Assembly: GCA_024235695.1 (NCBI GenBank)
Contig: JACKLX010000003.1
Span: forward strand, 186,001 to 250,000
Reading direction: 5' to 3'
Length of the DNA: 64,000 bases
DNA from: Accumulibacter sp.
Lineage (GTDB): Bacteria; Pseudomonadota; Gammaproteobacteria; Burkholderiales; Rhodocyclaceae
In this document: in pieces, positions 40,637 to 49,095 of the stretch
Position numbering within the stretch: the first letter of the stretch is position 1
Layout: each line of letters begins with the position of its first letter
Notes under the pieces: model-generated
The model's input: only the letters and a program-made list of their open reading frames with translations
What the model was told of the DNA's origin: nothing
The model's database searches: none
Program-made: the position numbers and the translations under genes

Positions 40637-41905
40637 ATGAGTGCCAAAGCCATCGGGGAAGCCGTGTCTGGAGCGCCGAGCGAAACTGCGACACCGCTGA
40701 AGACGCAACTGCGCCGTGCCGAGCGCTTGAAGAAGCTGAAGTACGGTGCCTTGATCGCGCCGCTGGCCTTGTTCCTGCTGCTGACCTTCTTGTGGCCGAT
40801 TGGTGCTCTGCTGATGCGCAGCATCGAAAATCCCGAGGTGCCAGAAGCGCTGCCGCAAACGCTACGCGCGTTGGCCGGGTGGGACCGCCAGGCGCTTCCC
40901 GGGGAAGACGCTTACGCGGCGCTGGTCGCCGATCTCACCGAGAACAAGGGGAGCCGGACCCTTGCCGTCGCGGCCAAGCGCATGAACATGGAAGAGCCGG
41001 GCTTTCGGTCGCTGTTCATGAACACCGCTCGCAAGCTGCCGCTGGAGCCCGGTGTCGACGCCAGGGAAGGCCTGCTGGAGATCGATTCGCAGTGGGGTGA
41101 ACTCGGCACCTGGCAGTTGATCGCCCGCAACGGCAGGGCATACACCGACTACTTCCTGCTCGCCGCCGTCGACCTGTACCGCGATGGCGCCGGCAACATC
41201 GTCCAGGCCGACCCCTCGGCGTCGATCTTCGTGGACATCTTCGTGCGCACTTTCTGGATGAGCCTGATCGTCACGGTCTGGTGTGTGGTGCTGGGTTATC
41301 CGGTGGCTTACCTGCTCGCCACGCAGTCATCGCGGGTCTCCAACCTGTTGATGATTTTTGTCTTGCTGCCTTTCTGGACGTCGATCCTGGTGCGCGTTGC
41401 GGCCTGGATCGTCCTGCTGCAGCAAGGCGGCCTGATCAACATGGGGCTGATCTCGCTGGGGATCATCGACCAGCCGCTACAGTTGGTTTTCAACCGTATC
41501 GGAGTGTACATCGCAATGGTGCACATCCTTCTGCCGTTCATGATCCTGCCGCTCTACAGCGTCATGAAAGGGATCTCGCCGACCTACCTGCGGGCGGCGG
41601 TTTCGCTGGGCTGCCCGCCGTTCAAGAGCTACTGGAAAGTCTATTTTCCGATGACCATCCCGGGCCTTGCGGCCGGCGGGCTGCTGGTGTTCATCATCTC
41701 CATGGGTTACTACATCACGCCGGCCCTGCTCGGCAGCCCGAAGGAGCAGATGGCCAGCTACTTCGTCGCCTTCTACACCAACGAGACGACCAACTGGGGA
41801 ATGGCGGCTGCGCTCTCGGCGGTGCTGCTGCTGGCTACGCTGATCCTGTACTTCGTCTATAACCGCCTGGTCGGCAGTGCGACCTCCGGCGCCAGACCCC
41901 GCTGA
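40637..41905 (+). CDS. potB: ABC transporter permease, PotB-like, with large periplasmic loop
   Basis: The product has 422 residues. The first transmembrane helix (about residues 38-58) is followed by roughly 140 soluble residues before the remaining five helices begin near 200, so the second segment is delayed by a large periplasmic domain. E. coli PotB has no such insertion. The permease signature lies in YLRAAVSLGCPPFKSYWKVYFPM, the EAA-loop contacting the ATPase. The start at 40637 has AAAGGAA upstream. It couples with the following PotC-like gene, 11 bases away. Confidence 0.9.
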   Translation: MSAKAIGEAVSGAPSETATPLKTQLRRAERLKKLKYGALIAPLALFLLLTFLWPIGALLMRSIENPEVPEALPQTLRALAGWDRQALPGEDAYAALVADLTENKGSRTLAVAAKRMNMEEPGFRSLFMNTARKLPLEPGVDAREGLLEIDSQWGELGTWQLIARNGRAYTDYFLLAAVDLYRDGAGNIVQADPSASIFVDIFVRTFWMSLIVTVWCVVLGYPVAYLLATQSSRVSNLLMIFVLLPFWTSILVRVAAWIVLLQQGGLINMGLISLGIIDQPLQLVFNRIGVYIAMVHILLPFMILPLYSVMKGISPTYLRAAVSLGCPPFKSYWKVYFPMTIPGLAAGGLLVFIISMGYYITPALLGSPKEQMASYFVAFYTNETTNWGMAAALSAVLLLATLILYFVYNRLVGSATSGARPR

Positions 41906-41916
41906 CCGGAGCCGCC

Positions 41917-42747
41917 ATGATTCCTGCCTACGCCTCGCTGTCCGAAAGGATCTGGTTCTACGCTTTCCGCGTCGGTTGTGGCCTGATCCTGTTGTTCCTG
42001 GTGATCCCCATCCTGGTCATCATTCCCCTGTCGTTCAATTCCGATTCGTTCCTGATCTACCCGATGTCGGGCTTCTCGCTGCGCTGGTACGAGGAGTTCT
42101 TCTTCTCCGACACCTGGACTCATGCCCTGAAAAACAGCCTGATCGTGGCGCCTTTCGCCACTCTGCTGGCGATGGTTTTCGGCACCTTGGCGTCGATCGG
42201 CCTGACCCGGGTGGATTTCCCCGGCAAGGCACTGGTCACTGCGATCCTGATTTCGCCGATGGTCGTGCCGGTGGTGATCGTCGGCGTCGCCACCTACCTG
42301 GTCTTCGCGCCGATCGGTCTGTCTGGCAGTTACGTCGGTCTGATCCTGGTTCACGCCGCGCTTGGTGTGCCCTTCGTGGTCACTACAGTGAGCGCCACCC
42401 TGCAGGGTTTTGACTATAACCTGGTGCGTGCCGCCGCCAGTCTGGGCGCCAACCCGGTTACCGCTTTCTTTCGGGTCACCCTGCCGCTGGTCGCTCCGGG
42501 GGTGATCTCGGGCGGCCTGTTCGCCTTCGGCATCTCCTTCGACGAGGTCGTGGTGACGCTGTTCCTGGCCAGTCCCGAACAGACCACCCTGCCGCGGCAG
42601 ATGTTCTCCGGGATCCGCGAGAACATCAGCCCCGCCATTGCCGCGGTGGCTACCATTCTGACCATCTTCGCGGTTCTCATGCTGCTTACTCTGGAATGGC
42701 TCAGGGGACGGAGCGAGCGTATGCGCACCAGCGCCAGTAACAGGTAA
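41917..42747 (+). CDS. potC: ABC transporter permease, PotC-like
   Basis: The product has 276 residues with six transmembrane helices and the EAA-loop segment LVRAAASLGANPVTAFFRVTLPL. It ends the four-gene operon potA-potD-potB-potC and pairs with the PotB-like permease to form the membrane channel. The MocR-type regulator gene converges on it from the other side. Spacing to potB is 11 bases. Confidence 0.92.
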   Translation: MIPAYASLSERIWFYAFRVGCGLILLFLVIPILVIIPLSFNSDSFLIYPMSGFSLRWYEEFFFSDTWTHALKNSLIVAPFATLLAMVFGTLASIGLTRVDFPGKALVTAILISPMVVPVVIVGVATYLVFAPIGLSGSYVGLILVHAALGVPFVVTTVSATLQGFDYNLVRAAASLGANPVTAFFRVTLPLVAPGVISGGLFAFGISFDEVVVTLFLASPEQTTLPRQMFSGIRENISPAIAAVATILTIFAVLMLLTLEWLRGRSERMRTSASNR

Positions 42748-42816
42748 GTAGCTTCGATTCACCACGGCTCCCTCGCGGGGCGAAGTGATGGAAGACGGTG
42801 TTCCGGTCGCGAGGCC

Positions 42817-44298
42817 TTAACGACCCCGCCGCAAATGGCGTTCGATGACCGCCGCCAGCGTTGCCGCGGCCGGGCCGATCCGTTCGACCGGGACGGCGGC
42901 GAATCCCAGGTTGAGGCCTGGTTGACGTTTTTCCTGGTCGAGGTAATACAGCGACAGGGGACGGCAGATAACGCCCTCGGCCAGCGCATCGGCGGCGACC
43001 AGCGCGTCGTCTACCGGTTGGCAGAAGCGATAGAGCAGTTGCAGGCCGGCGTGACCACCGGAGGGAACGACGGCTTCGCCCAGGTGAGATCTCATGGCTT
43101 CCCGCAAGGCATCACGACGTTCGGCGTAGATGCCGCGCATGCGCTTGATGTGCGAAGTGAAGTAGCCTTCGTCGATGAATTCCGCCAGTGCCGCCTGCTC
43201 GGTCAATCGGCCACCGCGATAGAGCTCCGAGTTGCCGGTGACGAAGGCATCAACAAGGCCTTCCGGCACCACCAGATAGGCGAGGCGCATGCCCGGGAAC
43301 ATGACCTTGGTGAGCGTTCCCAGATAGATCACCCGCTGCCGGTCGGAAAGCCCGAACAGCGACGCCAGCGGCCGCTGGTTGTAGCGCAGTTCGTTGTCGT
43401 AGTCGTCCTCGATGATCCACGAGTCGACCAGGTCGGCGTTCTCGAGCAGCTGCAGCCGACGGTCCAGCGCCAGCACCGTGCCGGTCGGATACTGGCTTGA
43501 CGGCGAGGTGAAGATCAGCCGTGGCGGCAGTGACCAGTCTTCGACGGTCGGCGCGAGTCCTTTTTCGTCGAGCTGAATCGGCGTCACCTGCAGGCCGGCG
43601 GCAGTGAGCACGTTGCGCGCTCCCCAGTAGCCGGGGTCTTCGATCCAGGCGCGATCGCCGTCGTCGGCAAGCAAGCGCGCACAGAGGTCGATGGCCTGGT
43701 GGGAACCGTTGAGGATCACGATCTGCCTGGGATCCACCTGCATCATCCGGGTTACCCGCAGGTAGTTGGCGAGCGCGACGCGGAGCGGTCCGTAGCCGGT
43801 GTGCGCATAGTTGAGCAGATGCGATTGATCGACCCGCAGGTACTTGCCGACCAGGCGGCGCCAGATGCTGAAGGGGAAAAGATCGACATCGGGAATGCCG
43901 GGCATGAAGGCGCCGCGCTGGACGATGCTGCTGGTGACATTGGCCGCGATGCTGCGGCCTCGCCGCGACAGGGCCTGTCGGCGGCGGTCCACCGGGTGCT
44001 TGGCAGCCGGTGCCCGGAGACCGCTCGACACGGCGTCCGTGACGTAGGTGCCGTCGCCGACCTTGCCCTCGAGATAACCCTCGACCAGCAGCTGTTCGTA
44101 CGCCCGGACGACGGTGTTACGGCCCATGCCGAGGTCGTCGGCAAGTGCCCGGGTCGATGGCAGCCGGGTGCCGGGGGGCAGGTTGCGGTCCATGATCGCG
44201 TGCCGTAGCGCAAGATAGACGCGGATACGCAGTTTGACGGTCGGCGCCTGGCGCTCCACGTACTGCAGCAGCAATTCGGTGATCAGGGCCTGTTCCAT
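42817..44298 (-). CDS. MocR-type regulator: GntR-like winged helix fused to a fold-type I aminotransferase domain
   Basis: The product is 493 residues. The N-terminal winged helix (around 20-90) contains LPPGTRLPSTRALADDLGMGRNTVVRAYEQL, typical of the GntR/MocR group. The aminotransferase-like domain follows, with the putative PLP lysine in YLGTLTKVMFPGMRLAYL. MocR regulators such as GabR, PdxR and TauR use bound PLP as an effector site to regulate amino-acid, polyamine or vitamin B6 genes. It sits between the pot operon (convergent) and the SDR operon (divergent). A 12-base motif is shared by its own promoter region and that of pot, so control of pot is the best hypothesis. Confidence 0.93.
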   Translation of the reverse strand: MEQALITELLLQYVERQAPTVKLRIRVYLALRHAIMDRNLPPGTRLPSTRALADDLGMGRNTVVRAYEQLLVEGYLEGKVGDGTYVTDAVSSGLRAPAAKHPVDRRRQALSRRGRSIAANVTSSIVQRGAFMPGIPDVDLFPFSIWRRLVGKYLRVDQSHLLNYAHTGYGPLRVALANYLRVTRMMQVDPRQIVILNGSHQAIDLCARLLADDGDRAWIEDPGYWGARNVLTAAGLQVTPIQLDEKGLAPTVEDWSLPPRLIFTSPSSQYPTGTVLALDRRLQLLENADLVDSWIIEDDYDNELRYNQRPLASLFGLSDRQRVIYLGTLTKVMFPGMRLAYLVVPEGLVDAFVTGNSELYRGGRLTEQAALAEFIDEGYFTSHIKRMRGIYAERRDALREAMRSHLGEAVVPSGGHAGLQLLYRFCQPVDDALVAADALAEGVICRPLSLYYLDQEKRQPGLNLGFAAVPVERIGPAAATLAAVIERHLRRGR

Positions 44299-44314
44299 CT
44301 ATCTCCAGGTGGTC

Positions 44315-44367
44315 AATTGGTTCTGCCGTTGCTCGGTGATCATGGTCGCATTGTGGCCAATTCTCGG
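44315..44367. promoter_or_regulatory. Candidate MocR operator in front of its own gene
   Basis: AATTGGTT (44315-44322) and TTGTGGCCAATT (44351-44362) followed by CTCGG match the two elements found upstream of potA. The 12-mer is identical, and 16 of 17 bases match over the longer block. The spacing between the two elements is larger than in the pot region. Confidence 0.5.
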
Positions 44368-44820
44368 GTCGTGATCAACTCCACCCTGACGACTTCGGTC
44401 AAGCGTCAACCCGGCGGCTTGACGCCGACGCCGTCGACGGGTCGGTCCAGGCCGTCGGCGGCGCGCCGGCGGCGAAGTGTGAAGCGGCTGTCCGCGGAAT
44501 GCCCTGTCGGCAGCCGGGTCGATCCGCGCCACGCAAAACGAAGTCGAATCGCCGTCGCATCGGGCTGTGTCCGCTGTCCGGCGCTTGACTCGGCAGCACT
44601 CGGCATTCGACAATGCCGGGATTGTTCGCCGCCGGTACCCGACAGGTACCACTCGCGTAGCTGCGGTTGAGCGTGCCACGCCGACACTGCCCGGATGCTT
44701 TTGGGCAGTACTTCTTCCGGACCGGCAATCGTCGTTCCAGGGGGCTCGTGTCATCGGTAGGGCCGGGTTTTCCCGTGACGATGTCGGGTCGCAGCAATCG
44801 ACGTCGGCATGGACCAGTAG

Positions 44821-44852
44821 CGCGACATCGCGTGATGTCGCGATATTTTTTT
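44821..44852 (+). terminator. Terminator-like hairpin directly before the SDR gene
   Basis: A perfect 9-bp stem CGCGACATC/GATGTCGCG with a 4-base loop (GCGT) is followed by ATA and a run of seven T (44846-44852). The Shine-Dalgarno G-run begins at the next base, and the ATG of the SDR gene is ten bases on. It must therefore be transcribed as part of the operon leader. Confidence 0.6.
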
Positions 44853-44862
44853 GGGGGTAAAA

Positions 44863-45630
44863 ATGCAAATCAATGGCAGCGTGTTTGTGGTAACGGGCGC
44901 AGGTTCCGGGCTTGGCGCGGAAACGGCGAGCAATCTGGTGAACGCGGGTGGGAAAGTCGTCATTGTCGACGTGGATTCCGTTGCGGGCGAAGCGCAAGCG
45001 GCGCAACTGGGCGCCAACGCGCGCTTTGCCAAGACCGATGTGACCGATGAGGCGAGCGCTCGTGCCGCGATCGAACTGGCGGTCAAGGAATTCGGCGGGC
45101 TGCACGGCCTGGTCAACTGCGCCGGCGTCGCACCACCCAAGAAGGTGCTCGGTCGCGACGGCCCGCACGATCTGGCGACCTTTGCTCGTGTCGTGAGCAT
45201 CAATCTGGTTGGCACCTTCAACATGATCCGGCTGGCGGCCGAAGCGATGAGCAAGAACCAGCCCAACGAGGGCGGCGAGCGCGGCGTCATCATCAATACC
45301 GCGTCGGTCGCTGCCTACGATGGCCAGATTGGCCAGGCCGCCTATGCCTCGTCGAAAGCGGCGGTGGTCGGGCTGACGCTGCCGGTGGCCCGCGAAATGG
45401 CAGCACACGGTATCCGTGTGGTGACCATCGCTCCCGGCATCTTCGAGACGCCGATGCTCAAGGGGCTGCCGCAGGCGGCGCAGGACTCGTTGGGCCAGAT
45501 GGTGCCGTTCCCCTCGCGCCTGGGCAAGCCCGCCGAATACGCGGCGCTGGTGCAGCATATCTGCGAGAACGGCTACCTGAACGGCGAAGTGATCCGCCTC
45601 GACGGCGCCATCCGCATGGCGTCGAAGTAA
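44863..45630 (+). CDS. Short-chain dehydrogenase, 3-hydroxyacyl-CoA dehydrogenase type 2 (HSD17B10-like)
   Basis: The product has 255 residues and a classical SDR fold: cofactor motif TGAGSGLG, structural motif NCAG, and the catalytic triad with Ser in NTASVAAYD and YASSK. The Asp at the end of the second beta strand (VIVDVDS) predicts NAD(H) use. The sequence follows mammalian 3-hydroxyacyl-CoA dehydrogenase type 2, including [18 protein letters not shown] and [16 protein letters not shown], which acts on short and 2-methyl-branched 3-hydroxyacyl-CoA. It is first in an operon with thiolase, MaoC and PHA synthase genes. It is not a typical NADPH-dependent PhaB. Confidence 0.9.
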   Translation: MQINGSVFVVTGAGSGLGAETASNLVNAGGKVVIVDVDSVAGEAQAAQLGANARFAKTDVTDEASARAAIELAVKEFGGLHGLVNCAGVAPPKKVLGRDGPHDLATFARVVSINLVGTFNMIRLAAEAMSKNQPNEGGERGVIINTASVAAYDGQIGQAAYASSKAAVVGLTLPVAREMAAHGIRVVTIAPGIFETPMLKGLPQAAQDSLGQMVPFPSRLGKPAEYAALVQHICENGYLNGEVIRLDGAIRMASK

Positions 45631-45688
45631 TTCCCGGTCAGCAGCGAATTTCAATCGGAACCTATCCGTTGCAATGAAGGAGTGCAGA

Positions 45689-46870
45689 ATGAGTGAATCA
45701 GTTGTCATCGTAGGCGCCAAGCGCACACCAGTGGGCGCCTTCCAGGGCCAATTTTCGGGCGTCAGCGCGCCGCAGCTCGGTGCCGTGGCGATCAAGGCGG
45801 CGGTCGAGCAGGCCGGCGTCAAAGTCGACGATATCGACGAGGCCCTGATGGGCTGCTGCCTGATGGCCGGTGTCCGTCAGGCACCCGCTCGCCAGGCCGT
45901 GCTGGGTGCCGGCCTGCCCAAGTCGATCCCGTGCACGACCTTGACCAAGATGTGCAGTTCAGCTCAGAAGACAGTCATGATCGCTCATGACGAGCTGCTC
46001 GCAGGTTCGGTCAACATCGCCATCGCCGGCGGCATGGAGTCGATGACCAATGCGCCGCACGTCCTGACATCCGCCCGCTCGGGGTACCGGCTGGGCAACG
46101 GCGTGCTCCATGACCACATGTTCCTTGATGGCCTCGAGGACGCCTACGAGCAAGGCAAGCCGATGGGCGTCTTCGCCGAGCTGTGCGTGGACAAGTACGC
46201 ATTCTCGCGTGAAGAAATGGACGCCTTCGCCGTCGAGTCGGTGACCCGTGCGCAGAACGCGGTAACCAGCGGCGTATTCAAGGACGAGATCGCGCCGGTG
46301 ACGGTCAGCACCCGCAAAGGCGACACGGTGTTTGATTCCGACGAAACGCCGATGAAGTGCGACGCCTCGAAGATCTCGAAGCTGAAGCCGGTGTTCAAGA
46401 AGGACGGTGCGGTTACCCCGGCCAACTCGTCGTCGATTTCGGACGGTGCGGCAGCGTTTGTGCTGATGCGCGAGTCGGATGCCAAGGCCGCCGGCATCAA
46501 GCCGTTGGCAAGGATCGTCGGGCATGCCACCTTTGCCCACGAGCCGTCGTGGTTCACCACGGCGCCGGTGTTTGCTTTTCAGAATCTGTTGAAGAAGCTT
46601 GGCTGGCAAGCCGAGGACGTCGACCTCTGGGAGATCAACGAGGCCTTCGCGGCGGTGACCATGGCGTCGATGCGCGACCTCAAGCTGCCGCACGACAAGG
46701 TCAACGTCAATGGCGGAGCATGTGCTCTCGGTCATCCGATCGGTGCCACCGGCTCGCGAATTCTGGTGACGCTGCTTTACGCCCTCAAGGCACGCGGTCT
46801 CAAGCGTGGCATCGCCGGCCTGTGCGCCGGTGGTGGCGAAGCAACCGCGATTGCTCTGGAAGTTCTCTGA
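45689..46870 (+). CDS. Acetyl-CoA C-acyltransferase (thiolase)
   Basis: The 393-residue thiolase condenses two acyl-CoA molecules or cleaves 3-ketoacyl-CoA. The nucleophilic cysteine segment reads TLTKMCSSAQKTV, whereas most members have C-G-S-G. The C-terminal motifs NVNGGACALGHPIGATGSRI and GLCAGGGEATAIALE are complete. The ATG at 45689 has AAGGAG upstream. It lies 58 bases after the SDR gene and before the MaoC genes, so it probably performs the first condensation for PHA monomers, with acetyl-CoA and propionyl-CoA as plausible substrates. Confidence 0.93.
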   Translation: MSESVVIVGAKRTPVGAFQGQFSGVSAPQLGAVAIKAAVEQAGVKVDDIDEALMGCCLMAGVRQAPARQAVLGAGLPKSIPCTTLTKMCSSAQKTVMIAHDELLAGSVNIAIAGGMESMTNAPHVLTSARSGYRLGNGVLHDHMFLDGLEDAYEQGKPMGVFAELCVDKYAFSREEMDAFAVESVTRAQNAVTSGVFKDEIAPVTVSTRKGDTVFDSDETPMKCDASKISKLKPVFKKDGAVTPANSSSISDGAAAFVLMRESDAKAAGIKPLARIVGHATFAHEPSWFTTAPVFAFQNLLKKLGWQAEDVDLWEINEAFAAVTMASMRDLKLPHDKVNVNGGACALGHPIGATGSRILVTLLYALKARGLKRGIAGLCAGGGEATAIALEVL

Positions 46871-46937
46871 TCAAGTCGCCAACGAGCATTCCCACCCCGC
46901 CGACCTTGCGTTGCGGGGTGGGCAAGGAGTGAATCGG

Positions 46938-47378
46938 ATGTTGATTGACAAGAAACACATAGGCATGAAGGTGCCGCCACACTCGGTGACACCGACGGCG
47001 TGGCAACTGAAGTGGTTCGCCAAGGCGACGGGAGAAACCAACCCGATCTATTTCGACGAGGCTGCCGCCCAGGCGGCGGGAATGCCGGGTGTGCTGCTGC
47101 CCCCGACCTTCTTCTTCTGCATGGACATGGACAAGGAGCACCCCTTCGATTACATCGAGACGATGGGTTGCGACCTCGGGAAGATGTTGCACGGCGAGCA
47201 GATCTTCACGTACCACAAGCCGGCTTACTCTGGCGACGTGCTGGATTTCGACGGGCAGGTGACCGATATCTACGACAAGAAAAACGGTGCCTTGCAGTTC
47301 ATCGTCAAGGACGTCAAGGTCAGCCGGCATGGCGAGTTGGTGTGCGATATGCGCACCGTCATCGTCATCCGGGCATAG
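46938..47378 (+). CDS. MaoC-like dehydratase, N-terminal type (likely non-catalytic partner)
   Basis: The product has 146 residues and a hot-dog fold of the FAS1-type MaoC N-terminal dehydratase group: FAKATGETNPIYFDEAAAQAAG, then VLLPPTFFFCMDMDK and LHGEQIFTYHKPAYSGDVL. The catalytic Asp-His pattern of hydratase 2 (GDxNPxH) is replaced by GETNPIY, so it probably cannot act alone. The next gene has the complete motif, and the pair resembles heterodimeric HadAB-type dehydratases. An AAGGAG precedes the start. Confidence 0.85.
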   Translation: MLIDKKHIGMKVPPHSVTPTAWQLKWFAKATGETNPIYFDEAAAQAAGMPGVLLPPTFFFCMDMDKEHPFDYIETMGCDLGKMLHGEQIFTYHKPAYSGDVLDFDGQVTDIYDKKNGALQFIVKDVKVSRHGELVCDMRTVIVIRA

Positions 47379-47389
47379 GGGGAAAGTCG

Positions 47390-47809
47390 ATGACAAAAGC
47401 GAATTTTGATGCGCTCAACGTGGGCGACGAGATCCCTTCATTCACCACCGAACCGGTCTCTCGTCTGACACTGGCGCTTTATGCGACGGGTTCGGGCGAC
47501 CACCATCCACTGCACCTCGACCAGGACTACGTCCGCTCGAAAGGGATGAAGGACGTCTTTGCCCACGGCATGCTGGGCATGGCCTACCTCGGCCGGCTGC
47601 TGACCCAGTGGGTGCCGCAGGAGGCGATCCGCAGTTTCGGAGTGCGCTTTACGGCGATCACCTGGATCGGCGAGCGCATGGTGTGCACCGGCAGGATAGT
47701 CGAGAAGCTGGAGCAGAACGGCGAAAAATGTGTGCGTCTCGAGTTGACCTGCGCCAACGAGCAGGGTGAGGCCAAGCACAAGGCAGATGCGGTGGTGGCA
47801 CTGGCGTGA
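47390..47809 (+). CDS. MaoC-like (R)-specific enoyl-CoA hydratase, catalytic type
   Basis: The product has 139 residues and the hydratase 2 motif in full: YATGSGDHHPLHLDQDYVRSKG, with the catalytic Asp and His, followed by FAHGMLGMAYLGRLL. It would hydrate trans-2-enoyl-CoA to the (R)-3-hydroxyacyl-CoA that PHA synthases use. It lies 11 bases after its partner gene and shortly before phaE. A GGGGGAAAG precedes the ATG. Confidence 0.9.
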   Translation: MTKANFDALNVGDEIPSFTTEPVSRLTLALYATGSGDHHPLHLDQDYVRSKGMKDVFAHGMLGMAYLGRLLTQWVPQEAIRSFGVRFTAITWIGERMVCTGRIVEKLEQNGEKCVRLELTCANEQGEAKHKADAVVALA

Positions 47810-47839
47810 CAAGGTGGTAGCCAGTAAGACTGCATGATC

Positions 47840-47861
47840 GCGGCCGTCTTCGGATGGCCGC
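47840..47861 (+). other. Stable UUCG stem-loop between the MaoC and phaE genes
   Basis: GCGGCCGTC and GATGGCCGC form a 9-bp stem with one G-T pair, closed by C(UUCG)G, an exceptionally stable tetraloop. It lacks a T-run, so mRNA processing or stabilisation is as likely as termination. Confidence 0.5.
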
Positions 47862-47950
47862 AGTTTGGTTGTAGAGCACCTGGTCTACCGATGGGCATCC
47901 GCCTGGCGTTTCGGTAGGCGTGTCCGACACACTGAAAGGAGATCGAACGA

Positions 47951-49027
47951 GTGGAAAGCAATAATCCGAATGAGCAACTAGGCGGCGTCGTCAATGCTTG
48001 GGCTGACATGCAGAAGCGCATGTGGGGCGACTGGTCCGGGCTGCTGCAGAATCTCCCAGGCGGCAGCGAAGGCCCCGTAGAAGCAGTGAAGAAAGGCGTT
48101 GAATCGGCCAGCAAGGGTACCAATGAGGCTGCGCGCATGCTGATGGATCGTATGACCAGCAGCCAGGGCGCGATGAACCGCGTCATGGATTTCTTCTTCC
48201 GGTCAATGAAGGTGGTTGCCCCGAATCTTGACGCCAACAAGGACTGGCGCCCCGATCTCAAGAGCTTTGCCGAACAGTGGGCCAAGGAATCGACGGCCAT
48301 GCTCCAGCGCAGCATGGGTATGGGTTCGCACCTGGGAAGTCTTGGTAACACGATGAGCAAGGATGTGCCTGAGGCGATGGGCCCCTGGCTATCGTTCTTG
48401 ATGCAGGCGGCTTCGGCAGGTCACTTCGGCGAGGCCATGCTCGGTGGCACGGCGGGCCTCAATCGCCTGCTGTCGATGGAAGGCGACGCCAGTTCGGTCG
48501 GCGGCGTCGGTCAGATCCCGCTCTTTGGCGCTTCGCGTGAGAAGCACGCCAAGACCTTGCGTCTGGTCGACGCCGTCGTCGATCTGCGCAGGACCAGTCT
48601 GACCTTTCACAAGCGCTTCGCCGAGGCGCTGGCCACAGCCGTCGAAGCGACGGTGGAAGAGCTTGGCAAAGTCGCCGCCAAGGGCGACAAGATCACGACG
48701 GTGCGCCAACTGATGAGTCTCTGGTACCGCACCGCTGACAAGTCCTTGCTGGTGACCTTCAACAAGCAGGAGTTCCTCGACACGCAAAACGACTTTACCA
48801 AAGCTCAGCATGCTTTCAAGCTCGCGCAACGCGCTGTCGTCGAGGACATCTTCCGTGGTCTGGATATGCCCACGCGCAGCGAGTTGGACGAAACCTACCA
48901 GGTGATCCATGACCTCAAGAGAGAGGTCCGCCTGCTCAAGAAGGCGCTGCTTCCGACGACACACGCTGCCGCCCCCAAGGCCAGCACGTCCCGCACGGCG
49001 GCGGCGCGGCGCGCGAAGAGCGAGTGA
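47951..49027 (+). CDS. phaE: Class III PHA synthase subunit PhaE
   Basis: PhaE is the non-catalytic partner of the class III synthase; it forms a complex with PhaC on PHA granules. The product has 358 residues, is mainly helical, and contains the PhaE-typical segments WADMQKRMWGDWSGLL at the N-terminus and FNKQEFLDTQNDFTKAQHAFKLAQR near residue 275. The C-terminus has SELDETYQVIHDLKREVRLLKK and a short basic Ala-rich tail. It begins with GTG, preceded by AAAGGAG. phaC follows after 68 bases. Confidence 0.93.
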   Translation: MESNNPNEQLGGVVNAWADMQKRMWGDWSGLLQNLPGGSEGPVEAVKKGVESASKGTNEAARMLMDRMTSSQGAMNRVMDFFFRSMKVVAPNLDANKDWRPDLKSFAEQWAKESTAMLQRSMGMGSHLGSLGNTMSKDVPEAMGPWLSFLMQAASAGHFGEAMLGGTAGLNRLLSMEGDASSVGGVGQIPLFGASREKHAKTLRLVDAVVDLRRTSLTFHKRFAEALATAVEATVEELGKVAAKGDKITTVRQLMSLWYRTADKSLLVTFNKQEFLDTQNDFTKAQHAFKLAQRAVVEDIFRGLDMPTRSELDETYQVIHDLKREVRLLKKALLPTTHAAAPKASTSRTAAARRAKSE

Positions 49028-49095
49028 GCCGACGAGCCAGAAGAACATTGTTGATTCGGCTGATAAGCTAATAGACCTTTAGGAGGCTGCTACCC

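Larger units (their letters stand above)
44299..44862. other. Divergent intergenic region between mocR and the PHA operon
   Basis: These 564 bases hold a candidate MocR operator near mocR and a terminator-like hairpin directly before the SDR gene (both listed). Open frames inside have biased Arg/Pro composition and lack ribosome binding sites, so I call no gene. The promoter of the SDR operon should lie before the hairpin. Confidence 0.5.
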
